Origin: Acidobacteriota bacterium
GTDB taxonomy: Bacteria; Acidobacteriota; Aminicenantia; UBA2199
Length of the DNA: 45,680 nt
Assembly: GCA_022711715.1 (NCBI GenBank)
Contig: JAKLEC010000007.1
Location: forward strand, 1 to 45,680
Direction: 5' to 3'
The position numbers were made by a program, and so were the translations under genes. This document shows, one piece after another, positions 16,381 through 23,009 of the stretch. Numbering within the stretch: the first letter of the stretch is position 1; the number at the start of each line of letters is the position of its first letter. The notes beneath the pieces were generated by a model. That model was given only the letters and a program-made list of their open reading frames with translations. It made no database searches and was not told the origin of the DNA.

Positions 16381-16561
16381 CCGCTGTTATCTGGCGGCTG
16401 GCGCCCCGTGTCCTGCTGAACCTTCAGCCAGCGTTCCCAATCTTGGTATCCCATCCGACGAGTTGCGGTGTTCCATCAATGCCTGCTCAAGATACCCGCC
16501 GGGGCGGAATTGAAGACGGCAACGGCCCGGAATCCAGCCGGCGCCTTGCCGGGGAGGAAGC

Positions 16562-17080
16562 ATGGGAACGAAATCAAGGATGGTCGTCGCGGGGGTCATG
16601 ATGGCTTCGTTGCTGTCGGCATCGATTCAACTGCCGGCCAAGGCGCGCCAGGGTGCGCGGGTCATCGTGGAGCGGAAGGACGGGGCCACCGTCAGCGGCG
16701 AACTGCTCATGGTGAAAAGGGACTGCCTGGTCGTCGATGGCCAGGGGGGAGGAGTGATCGTCGGCTTGGGCGATGTTCATTTGGTGAGGATCGTGAAGAA
16801 ATCCATGGCCGGGGCCGGCCTGCTGGTCGGGCTTGTCGGCGGCACGCTGGTCGGATATGGAATGGGCAGGGAATCGCCCGGAAGCCAAAGCCGGGAGCAA
16901 AGCGCCACCCTTTCATTCCTGTTTCTCGGTCTGCCGTGCGGGGTCCTCGGGGCGCTGCTTGGGGTGGCTCTGGGGAAAGACTCCGTCCTGGAAAAAGACA
17001 AAATGAAGCCGTTCTCGTTCCTGTTCGCGCTCAACCGCTGTGCCCGGGTATATGACCCCTCTTTAGTCATTGGCCATTGA
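16562..17080 (+). CDS. Exported or membrane protein with glycine-rich hydrophobic segments
   Basis: 172 aa; GGGGAGGAAGC before the ATG. Signal peptide at about 1-28 (VVAGVMMASLLSASIQLPAKA). Residues 32-78 look like a small beta domain (ARVIVERKDGATVSGELLMV), similar to the strand pattern of LSm-like or PRC-type folds. Two Gly-rich hydrophobic helices follow (AGAGLLVGLVGGTLVGYGMG and GVLGALLGVALGK), of the glycine-zipper kind. No family named. The C-terminus (ALNRCARVYDPSLVIGH) has no recognisable feature. Confidence 0.7.
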   Translation: MGTKSRMVVAGVMMASLLSASIQLPAKARQGARVIVERKDGATVSGELLMVKRDCLVVDGQGGGVIVGLGDVHLVRIVKKSMAGAGLLVGLVGGTLVGYGMGRESPGSQSREQSATLSFLFLGLPCGVLGALLGVALGKDSVLEKDKMKPFSFLFALNRCARVYDPSLVIGH

Positions 17081-17104
17081 TACGGGGTATTTCAGGGAGG
17101 GGAT

Positions 17105-17135
17105 GGTGTCAAGTCTTTAAAGACCGGACACCCTT
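17105..17135. repeat. Short palindromic tract GGTGTC...GACACC type
   Basis: GGTGTCAAGTCTTTAAAGACC and then GGACACCC: an imperfect inverted repeat (GGTGTC against GACACC; GTCTTTAAAGAC is a perfect 12-base palindrome). It resembles GGTGTCA-type intergenic repeats. Lies 25 bases after the stop of the preceding gene and could also serve as a transcript-end hairpin. Confidence 0.5.
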
Positions 17136-17162
17136 GTGCCGCTGTCAAGAGGAATGGACCGG

Positions 17163-17235
17163 GATGGTGACGGTGCCTTGCTTCGTTGCTTTGGGCAAAG
17201 AGCTTTGCATTTTTTCTTCTTTTCCTGCTACCATC
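17163..17235 (+). repeat. 74-bp dispersed element, copy D2, with promoter-like pair
   Basis: Same ends as D1 (GATGGT at 17163-17168, ACCATC at 17230-17235), same TTGCAT (17205-17210), 18-base pyrimidine-rich spacer and TACCAT (17229-17234). The middle differs at about a third of positions, while the ends and promoter-like boxes are kept. Oriented toward the monooxygenase-like gene. Confidence 0.75.
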
Positions 17236-17332
17236 TAACGCTCATCGTCCGGTGACCCAGTTCATTCCATGAAGCGGATTGCACACTTGCCGGCTGGGGG
17301 ATAGAATGGGGGCGGATACAAGGAGGCAGGCA

Positions 17333-17653
17333 ATGATCAGCCGGATATGGCATGGCTGGACGACGCCGGAAAACGCGGACAGGTACGAGGCGCTGCTCAA
17401 GGAGGAGATCTTCGCCGGCATCCTGGGCCGGCACATCCGCGGCTTCCAGGGCATCCAGCTGCTCCGCCGCGCCAGCGGCAACGAAGTGGAATTCATCACC
17501 GTCATGCGCTTCGATTCGCTCGACGCGGTCCGCGAATTCGCCGGGGATGACTACGAGGCGGCCGTCGTCCCCGCCAAGGCCCGGGCTGTCCTGTCCCGCT
17601 TCGATGCCCGTTCCCAGCATTATGAAGTAAGGGAAGAAAGGAAGGGGAAATAA
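17333..17653 (+). CDS. Antibiotic biosynthesis monooxygenase (ABM)-like domain protein
   Basis: 106 aa from the ATG at 17333 (AAGGAGG 7 bases upstream); the longer open frame from 17279 has no such site. A single dimeric alpha-beta barrel of the ABM superfamily: ISRIWHGWTTPENADRYEAL at the start, GIQLLRRASGNEVEFITVM as the central strands and AVVPAKARAVLSRFDARS before the end. Relatives include heme-degrading and quinol monooxygenases, but also many uncharacterised stress proteins. Cytoplasmic. The Fe-S gene starts 32 bases later, so the two may share a transcript. Confidence 0.82.
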   Translation: MISRIWHGWTTPENADRYEALLKEEIFAGILGRHIRGFQGIQLLRRASGNEVEFITVMRFDSLDAVREFAGDDYEAAVVPAKARAVLSRFDARSQHYEVREERKGK

Positions 17654-17685
17654 GGCGCCTGGGCGTCCGGCCGCCGGAAAAGCTC

Positions 17686-18375
17686 ATGAACGAGGCGAAG
17701 CGGGAAACGGAAGCGCTACGCGAGCTGGCGAAGGATCTGGGCATCGACCTGTTCGGCGTGGCCGATCTCAGGCGGCTGCAGGGGATGCCGACGGGACTGG
17801 ACGGCGGCCCGGCCGGCCTGACCGGCATGTTCCGCTTCGCGATCGTCCTGGGCGCGCAGTTGCATAAGCTGGGGAAGAAGGCGACGGGCGACGACCATTG
17901 CCTCTTCCTGGAGAGAGCGGCCCTGGGGATCTCGGGCTATTTGGAGGGGAGGAAGGATCGCGCTCTGATCGTCCATCCCGAGGACGAGTTCGATCCCGTC
18001 CGGCGCCTGGGGCTGCTGTCGCTGAAGGTGCTGGCCAAGGAAGCGGGGCTCGGGTGGCAGGGGCGTTCCCTGCTCATCGTCTCGCCGGAGTTCGGCCCGG
18101 TCCACCGCTGGATCGCCCTGCTGACCAACCTGGAACTCGAAACCGGCGCACCCATGGAAAACCGCTGCGGCGACTGCTCCCGATGCGTGGACAGCTGCCC
18201 GCAGCAGGCGCTGAAGCTCGTACCTTTCGCCGACCATCCCGAGCGCCGGGAGGACGTCCTCAATGTCAGCGCCTGCCGGGGAGACGACGGCTGCCTGGCC
18301 TGCCTCGAGGTATGCCCCTGGCGGCCGGATCCCCTTCCGGAGAGCATAGAGCAAGCTCGTTCCGCCGAGCTATAA
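17686..18375 (+). CDS. QueG-like double [4Fe-4S] protein, short form
   Basis: 229 aa. Two ferredoxin-type clusters near the C-terminus: Cys161, 164, 167, 171 (CGDCSRCVDSCP) and Cys197, 203, 206, 210. The second has a 5-residue instead of 2-residue first gap (CRGDDGCLACLEVCPW). The region GWQGRSLLIVSPEFGPVHRW with ITNLE-like LLTNLEL parallels the cobalamin-binding part of epoxyqueuosine reductase QueG. However, QueG is ~350-380 aa and this protein lacks its C-terminal HEAT-like part. More likely a QueG-related Fe-S oxidoreductase (reductive-dehalogenase superfamily). Weak ribosome-binding site (GGAAAAG). Confidence 0.82.
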   Translation: MNEAKRETEALRELAKDLGIDLFGVADLRRLQGMPTGLDGGPAGLTGMFRFAIVLGAQLHKLGKKATGDDHCLFLERAALGISGYLEGRKDRALIVHPEDEFDPVRRLGLLSLKVLAKEAGLGWQGRSLLIVSPEFGPVHRWIALLTNLELETGAPMENRCGDCSRCVDSCPQQALKLVPFADHPERREDVLNVSACRGDDGCLACLEVCPWRPDPLPESIEQARSAEL

Positions 18376-18385
18376 GGAGACCATC

Positions 18386-18751
18386 ATGCAAAATGTCCTG
18401 TTGATCGTCGCCGTGGGCATCGCGGCCGTGTTCGTCACGGGGTATTCGCTGAAAAAACTGGGGCGGCCATTCAAGACGCTGCCGCTGACGCTGCACAAGC
18501 TGCTCGGCGTCGGCGTCTTCATCTACCTGGCCGTCACCGTCGTCCGCTTGGCCCGCGCCGGATCGCTGAACGGCCTCGGATGGGGGCTGTGCCTTTTGGC
18601 CGGCGCCCTGTTCCTGGCGGCGTTGGCCAGCGGCGGCTGGCTGGCCGCGGCCAAGGGAGAGGCCAGGCTCGCCGAGACGCTGCACCGCATCCTGCCGCGC
18701 CTGGCCGTCATCGCCACGATCGCCTGGTTCTACCTGCTGATCCGGCGCTGA
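18386..18751 (+). CDS. Small membrane protein, four spans
   Basis: 121 aa; AAGGAG 7 bases before the ATG and only 10 bases after the preceding Fe-S gene, so co-transcribed. Hydrophobic segments at about 4-20, 39-57, 66-86 and 103-118. Conserved-looking LTLHKLLGVGVF with one His in the second span hints at a cytochrome b561/DUF-type fold, but no second His pair is convincing. Function unknown; an electron-transfer partner of the Fe-S protein is only a guess from position. Confidence 0.72.
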   Translation: MQNVLLIVAVGIAAVFVTGYSLKKLGRPFKTLPLTLHKLLGVGVFIYLAVTVVRLARAGSLNGLGWGLCLLAGALFLAALASGGWLAAAKGEARLAETLHRILPRLAVIATIAWFYLLIRR

Positions 18752-18797
18752 CGTTCCGTGAACGAATGGGTGACCGGGAGAGCGTGAAAATGATCCG

Positions 18798-20585
18798 ATG
18801 ACGATCCTGTGGAAATACCTCAAGCCCTTCCGGGGCTGGCTGCTGCTGGCCATGGTCCTGGCCACGGCGGCCCAGGTGCTGGGCCTGCTCGATCCCATCA
18901 TCTTCGGCCGCATCATCGACCGTTTCGCCGTCAACCCCGGCGGCCGCCCCCCGTCCGAGCTGGTCCCCGGCGCCCTGCGCTGGCTGGCCCTGGCCGTGGC
19001 CGTCGGCGCCGGCGCCCGCATCTTCCACGCCCTGACCGACTACGTCACCCGCCTGGTGACGCAGAAGTTCGGCCTGGCCGTCTTCAACGACGGGCTGCGC
19101 CAGACCCTGCGCCTGCCCTACCACGAGTTCGAGGAGGCCAGCAGCGGCCACATGCTGGCCACGCTCAGCAAGGTGAAGGCGGACAACGAGCGCTTCATCG
19201 CCTCCTTCATCACCGTGCTGTTCTCCTCGCTGGTCGGCGTAGCGTTCCTGGTCTGGTATGCCTTCACCCGCCACTGGCTGCTGGTGCCGGTCTTCCTCTT
19301 CGGCGTGGTGGTGCTGGGAGGCATGACCGGCCTGCTCAGCCGCCGCATCAAGACCATCCAGCGCGCCGTCGTCGGCGAGACCAGCAAGATGAGCGGGGCC
19401 ATCACCGAGTCGTTGCGCAACATCGAGCTGGTCAAGAGCCTGGGCCTGACCTACCCCGAGATCCGCCGCCTGAAGGGCTTTACCCAGCGCATCTTCGACC
19501 TGGAGATGAAGAAGGTCGGCCGCGTGCGCACCCTCGCCTTCCTGCAGGGGGCGCTGCTGCTGCTGCTCAAGGAGTCGATCCTGTTCATCCTGCTGTGGCT
19601 CATCTTCCACAGTCGGCTGTCGCCCGGGGAGCTGATCTCCATGCAGTTCATCTCCACGCGCATCATCTTCCCGCTGCAGGACCTTGGCGGCATCATCCTG
19701 GCCTACCGCGAGGCGCAGGCGTCGCTGCAGGCTTTCGACGAGCTGATGCGCAAGCAGCCCGAGGAGCGGCCGGCCGAGCCGGTGGAGATCGGCGAGATCA
19801 GCTCGCTGCGCTTCGACGACGTCGGCTTCCGCTACAAGAGCGCCGCCCAGGACGCGGTCTCCGGCCTCACTTTCGGCGTCCGCTGCGGCGAGACCGTGGC
19901 CTTCGTCGGCCCGTCGGGGTCGGGCAAGTCGACGCTGGTCAAGCTGCTGGTGGGGCTCTATGCGCCGACGCGGGGGACGATCTATTACGACGAGGTCCCG
20001 TCGCGGGATATCCGCCTGAACCGCCTGCGCCGCCAGCTGGGCTTCGTCACCCAGGAGACGCAGCTATTCTCCGGCACCATCCGCGAGAACATGCTCTTCG
20101 TCAAGCCCGACGCCGGCGACGACGAAATCATGGCCGCGCTGGAGCAGGCCGCCGCCGACCGGCTGGTGCGGGAGTCGCCGCGCGGGCTGGACACGCTGCT
20201 GGGCGAAGGGGGCAAGAAGGCGTCGGGCGGAGAGAAGCAGCGCCTGGCCATCGCCCGCGCCCTGCTGCGCCGGCCGCGGCTGCTGATCTTCGACGAGGCC
20301 ACCTCCTCGCTCGACTCGCTGACCGAGGAGGAGATCGCCCAGACCCTGCGCAAGATCTCCGCCGACCACCGCCAGATCACCATCATGATCGCCCACCGCC
20401 TCTCGACGGTGATGCACTCCGACCGCATCTGCGTGCTGGAGAAGGGGCGGGTGGTCGAACAGGGCACTCACGAGTCGCTGCTGAGGAAGAAGGGGCTGTA
20501 CTATGCCATGTGGCGCCAGCAGGTGGGCGAGCGGCCGGCGAAAAAGGAAAAAAACAACCAGGAAAGAGCCGAAACGCCCTCATGA
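18798..20585 (+). CDS. ABC transporter, fused permease and ATP-binding half-transporter
   Basis: 595 aa, type IV (MsbA/exporter-like) half-transporter that would act as a homodimer in the inner membrane. Six-span ABC transmembrane domain at ~1-320 (first span WLLLAMVLATAAQVLGLL). Nucleotide-binding domain at ~335-575: Walker A GPSGSGKST near 371-379, Q-loop TQETQLF, signature ASGGEKQ near 475, Walker B LLIFDEATSSLD near 497, H-loop AHRLST. All catalytic motifs are intact. Substrate (lipid, drug or peptide) cannot be told. The start at 18798 has only a distant GGGAGAG. The last codons overlap a possible ATGA of the next gene. Confidence 0.94.
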   Translation: MTILWKYLKPFRGWLLLAMVLATAAQVLGLLDPIIFGRIIDRFAVNPGGRPPSELVPGALRWLALAVAVGAGARIFHALTDYVTRLVTQKFGLAVFNDGLRQTLRLPYHEFEEASSGHMLATLSKVKADNERFIASFITVLFSSLVGVAFLVWYAFTRHWLLVPVFLFGVVVLGGMTGLLSRRIKTIQRAVVGETSKMSGAITESLRNIELVKSLGLTYPEIRRLKGFTQRIFDLEMKKVGRVRTLAFLQGALLLLLKESILFILLWLIFHSRLSPGELISMQFISTRIIFPLQDLGGIILAYREAQASLQAFDELMRKQPEERPAEPVEIGEISSLRFDDVGFRYKSAAQDAVSGLTFGVRCGETVAFVGPSGSGKSTLVKLLVGLYAPTRGTIYYDEVPSRDIRLNRLRRQLGFVTQETQLFSGTIRENMLFVKPDAGDDEIMAALEQAAADRLVRESPRGLDTLLGEGGKKASGGEKQRLAIARALLRRPRLLIFDEATSSLDSLTEEEIAQTLRKISADHRQITIMIAHRLSTVMHSDRICVLEKGRVVEQGTHESLLRKKGLYYAMWRQQVGERPAKKEKNNQERAETPS

Positions 20586-20647
20586 GGGGGCAGGGGGCGG
20601 GCGCAGCCAGGTTGGCGGGGCCGGGCCTCGGCCTGAGGGGAAAAGCG

Positions 20648-21085
20648 ATGGACACTGACGAGAAAGCCGTGTGGACGGCCCGGGCAACGATCGAGATCGC
20701 CGCGGCGCCGGAAAAGGTATGGTCCGCGCTCACCGGGATCGACCGCTGGCCCGAGTGGCAGCCCGGCGTGTCCGCGGCCAAGCTCGAGGGGGGACTTGCG
20801 GTGGGCAGCGTCTTCCGCTGGAAGGCGAAAAGCCTGGGCATTGTCTCGACCGTCCGCGAGCTGGAGCCGGGGAAACGCATCGCCTGGGCGGGGATCTCCC
20901 TGGGCATGCGGGCCGTGCACGCCTGGACGCTGGAAGCGACGGGCGCCGGCACGAGCGTGACCACCCGGGAATCGATGTCGGGGTGGCTCGCGTCCTTCAT
21001 GCGCATCGTCTCCCCCGGTTTCCTGGAGAAGTCCGTCGCCGCTTCCCTCCATGCGCTGAAAGCCCGGAGCGAGCGATCGGAATGA
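20648..21085 (+). CDS. SRPBCC (polyketide cyclase/START-like) family protein
   Basis: 145 aa from the ATG at 20648, preceded by GAGGGG. An alternative start at 20582 would overlap the ABC gene stop as ATGA and add 22 low-complexity residues. START/Bet v1-like fold: starts ARATIEIAAAPEKVWSALTG with the conserved WPEWQPGV, then VGSVFRWKAKSLGIVSTVRE, and a long C-terminal helix. Such proteins bind hydrophobic ligands in a deep cavity. Follows the ABC exporter closely; a link between them is possible but unproven. Confidence 0.88.
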   Translation: MDTDEKAVWTARATIEIAAAPEKVWSALTGIDRWPEWQPGVSAAKLEGGLAVGSVFRWKAKSLGIVSTVRELEPGKRIAWAGISLGMRAVHAWTLEATGAGTSVTTRESMSGWLASFMRIVSPGFLEKSVAASLHALKARSERSE

Positions 21086-21194
21086 AGGCCGGCAGAGGAG
21101 AGCATAACGAAAACGGGCGCTGCCCGCGGTTCCGGCGTTGCCAGGCCGACAAAGTGAATGCGGACTTTTCAGCCATTATGAATTGGAGGCTACA

Positions 21195-22136
21195 ATGAAA
21201 TCCGGATCGGATGGAAGGAAAATCGCGTCGGCCGCCATTGCCTTTCTCTTCTTGCTGGCTGCTCAGCCCGACCGGGCCGAGGAGAACCCCTCGCAGAAAG
21301 CGCTGACCGCGGCCGAAGTACTGGCCGCGGCCCAGCCCGGCGAATGGCGGCCGCTCGACCCGGAGAACACCATCTACCTCGAGCTGGCCGGCGGCCGGGT
21401 GGTTATTGAGCTGGCGCCACGATTCGCCCCCCTTCACGTCGCCAACGTCAAGGCGCTGGCCCGCGAGAAGTATTTCGACGGCCTGGCCGTCGTGCGCGTG
21501 CAGGACAACTACGTGGTGCAGTGGGGCGATCCCAATGCCGAGAATCCGGATAAGGCACGCAAGATCCTGCATGCCAGGCCGACCCTGCCCGCGGAGTTCG
21601 ACCGCGCCTGCGATGACGCCGCCCCGTTTTTCGCCCTTCCCGACGGCGACGTCTATGCTCCCGAGGCCGGCTTCGTCGACGGCTTCCCGGCGGCGCGCGA
21701 CAAGGCCGCGGGACGCATGTGGCTGATCCACTGCTATGGCATGGTGGGCGCCGGCCGCGGCGACGCGGCCGACAGCGGCGGCGGTGCCGAGGACTATGTC
21801 GTGATCGGCCACTCGCCGCGCCACCTCGATCGCAACTGCACCCTCTTCGGACGCGTGGTCCAGGGCATCGAGCATCTGTCCGCCCTGCCGCGCGCATCGG
21901 GCCCCATGGGCTTCATCGAAGACGCGGGGCAATGGATCCCCATCCGCTCGGTCCGCGTGGCCGCCGACGTGCCGCCGGCGGAGCGGAGCGAGCTCGAGGT
22001 CCTGCGCACTGACAGCGACGCGTTCCGCAGGCTGATGCAGGCCCGCCGCGAGCGCAACGAGGCCTGGTTCCTGAACAAGCCCGGCCGCGTCGAGGTCTGC
22101 AACGTGCCGGTGCCGGTGAGAAAAAAGGGGAATTAG
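21195..22136 (+). CDS. Exported cyclophilin-type peptidyl-prolyl isomerase
   Basis: 313 aa from the ATG at 21195 (GGAGG 7 bases upstream). Signal peptide at 1-28 (ASAAIAFLFLLAAQPDRA). Cyclophilin-like domain at ~58-260: TIYLELAGGRVVIELAPRFAP, HVANVKALAREKYFDGLAV, VQDNYVVQWGDPN, then YVVIGHSPRHLDRNCTLFGR and VVQGIEHL near its end. The usual cyclophilin active-site Arg corresponds to VVRVQDN. There is a ~50-residue insertion in the middle (VYAPEAGFVDGFPAARDKA), and a C-terminal ~50-residue tail. Periplasmic folding catalyst is the expected role. Confidence 0.88.
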   Translation: MKSGSDGRKIASAAIAFLFLLAAQPDRAEENPSQKALTAAEVLAAAQPGEWRPLDPENTIYLELAGGRVVIELAPRFAPLHVANVKALAREKYFDGLAVVRVQDNYVVQWGDPNAENPDKARKILHARPTLPAEFDRACDDAAPFFALPDGDVYAPEAGFVDGFPAARDKAAGRMWLIHCYGMVGAGRGDAADSGGGAEDYVVIGHSPRHLDRNCTLFGRVVQGIEHLSALPRASGPMGFIEDAGQWIPIRSVRVAADVPPAERSELEVLRTDSDAFRRLMQARRERNEAWFLNKPGRVEVCNVPVPVRKKGN

Positions 22137-22199
22137 GCTCGGCCGCCCCGGTGCGCCCGGCCATTTGCGGTCCGGGCCAGGAAGAAGTAAGGCGGGGCG

Positions 22200-22228
22200 T
22201 TGCAGTTCCTTGTGGCCGCGCATATAAT
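22200..22228 (+). promoter_or_regulatory. Sigma70-like promoter of the exported nitroreductase gene
   Basis: TTGCAG (22200-22205), 17-base spacer, TATAAT (22223-22228), 42 bases before the ATG at 22271. Confidence 0.75.
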
Positions 22229-22270
22229 CGGAAAGGGGGTGCGGCCGTCGCGTCCGCATGGAGGAGAACA

Positions 22271-23002
22271 ATGAAACGTTGCGCATGGCTGCTGGCGTTC
22301 GCGGTCCTGGCGCTGGGCACTTCGCTGCCGGCGCAGGCCACCGCGGGAGGTGATGAGGTGAAAAAGGAGGACATGGTCAAGATCAAGCTGCCCGAGCCGA
22401 AATTCGACGGCGCGGTGTCGCTGGAGAAGGCCATCAAGAGCCGGCGCTCGGTCCGCGATTACGCGGGCGAGTCGGTCACCCTGGCCCAGGCGGCGCAGCT
22501 GTTGTGGGCCGCCTACGGCATCACCGCGCCCATGCCCGAGGGCCCGGTCTTCCTGCGCGGCGGGCTGCGCGCGGCGCCGTCGGCCGGCGCGCGCTATCCC
22601 TTCGAGGTCTATCTCGTCGCCGGCAAGGTGACGGGCCTGGCCGCCGGCGTCTACCGTTACGTCTCGGAGGAGCACGCCCTGGTCAAGGTCCTGGACGGCG
22701 ACGTCCGCAGCGCCCTCTGCGAGGCGGCCTACGGCCAGGAGTGGATCCGCGAGGCGCCGGCGTCGCTGTTCGTCTCCGCCATCTTCGAGCGGACGACGAA
22801 AAAATACGGCGAGCGCGGCAGCCAGCGCTACGTCTGGATGGATTCGGGCTACCTGGGCGAGAACGTCTACCTGCAGGCGGAGGCGCTGGGCCTTGGCTGC
22901 TGCGTCGCCGGCGCCTTCGACGACGACGCGGTCAAACGGGCCATGAAGTTGCCCGCCGGCGAGGAGCCGATCTGCATCCTGGCCGTGGGGAAGAAAAAAT
23001 AG
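22271..23002 (+). CDS. SagB/ThcOx-type nitroreductase with signal peptide
   Basis: 243 aa from the ATG at 22271 (GGAGGAGAACA upstream; own promoter). N-terminal signal peptide at 1-25 (CAWLLAFAVLALGTSLPAQA) without a twin-arginine motif. Nitroreductase domain from ~50: SLEKAIKSRRSVRDYAGES (FMN-binding Arg), LLWAAYGIT, SAGARYPFEVYLV (the SagB-type ARYP motif), GVYRYVSEEHAL, and GENVYLQAEALGLGCCVAGAFDD. SagB-type members oxidise azolines in peptide toxins, but many stand-alone copies exist. There is no SagC/D or precursor gene nearby. An exported flavoenzyme is unusual. Confidence 0.9.
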   Translation: MKRCAWLLAFAVLALGTSLPAQATAGGDEVKKEDMVKIKLPEPKFDGAVSLEKAIKSRRSVRDYAGESVTLAQAAQLLWAAYGITAPMPEGPVFLRGGLRAAPSAGARYPFEVYLVAGKVTGLAAGVYRYVSEEHALVKVLDGDVRSALCEAAYGQEWIREAPASLFVSAIFERTTKKYGERGSQRYVWMDSGYLGENVYLQAEALGLGCCVAGAFDDDAVKRAMKLPAGEEPICILAVGKKK

Positions 23003-23009
23003 GGCGGGG

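Noticed and set aside
18809-20581. 5' part of a long frame overlapping the ABC transporter
   Set aside because: Only the last ~145 codons (from 20648) are a real gene (SRPBCC); the rest is a shadow of the transporter. The same applies to frames before 31202 and 43048, whose 3' ends are real genes.
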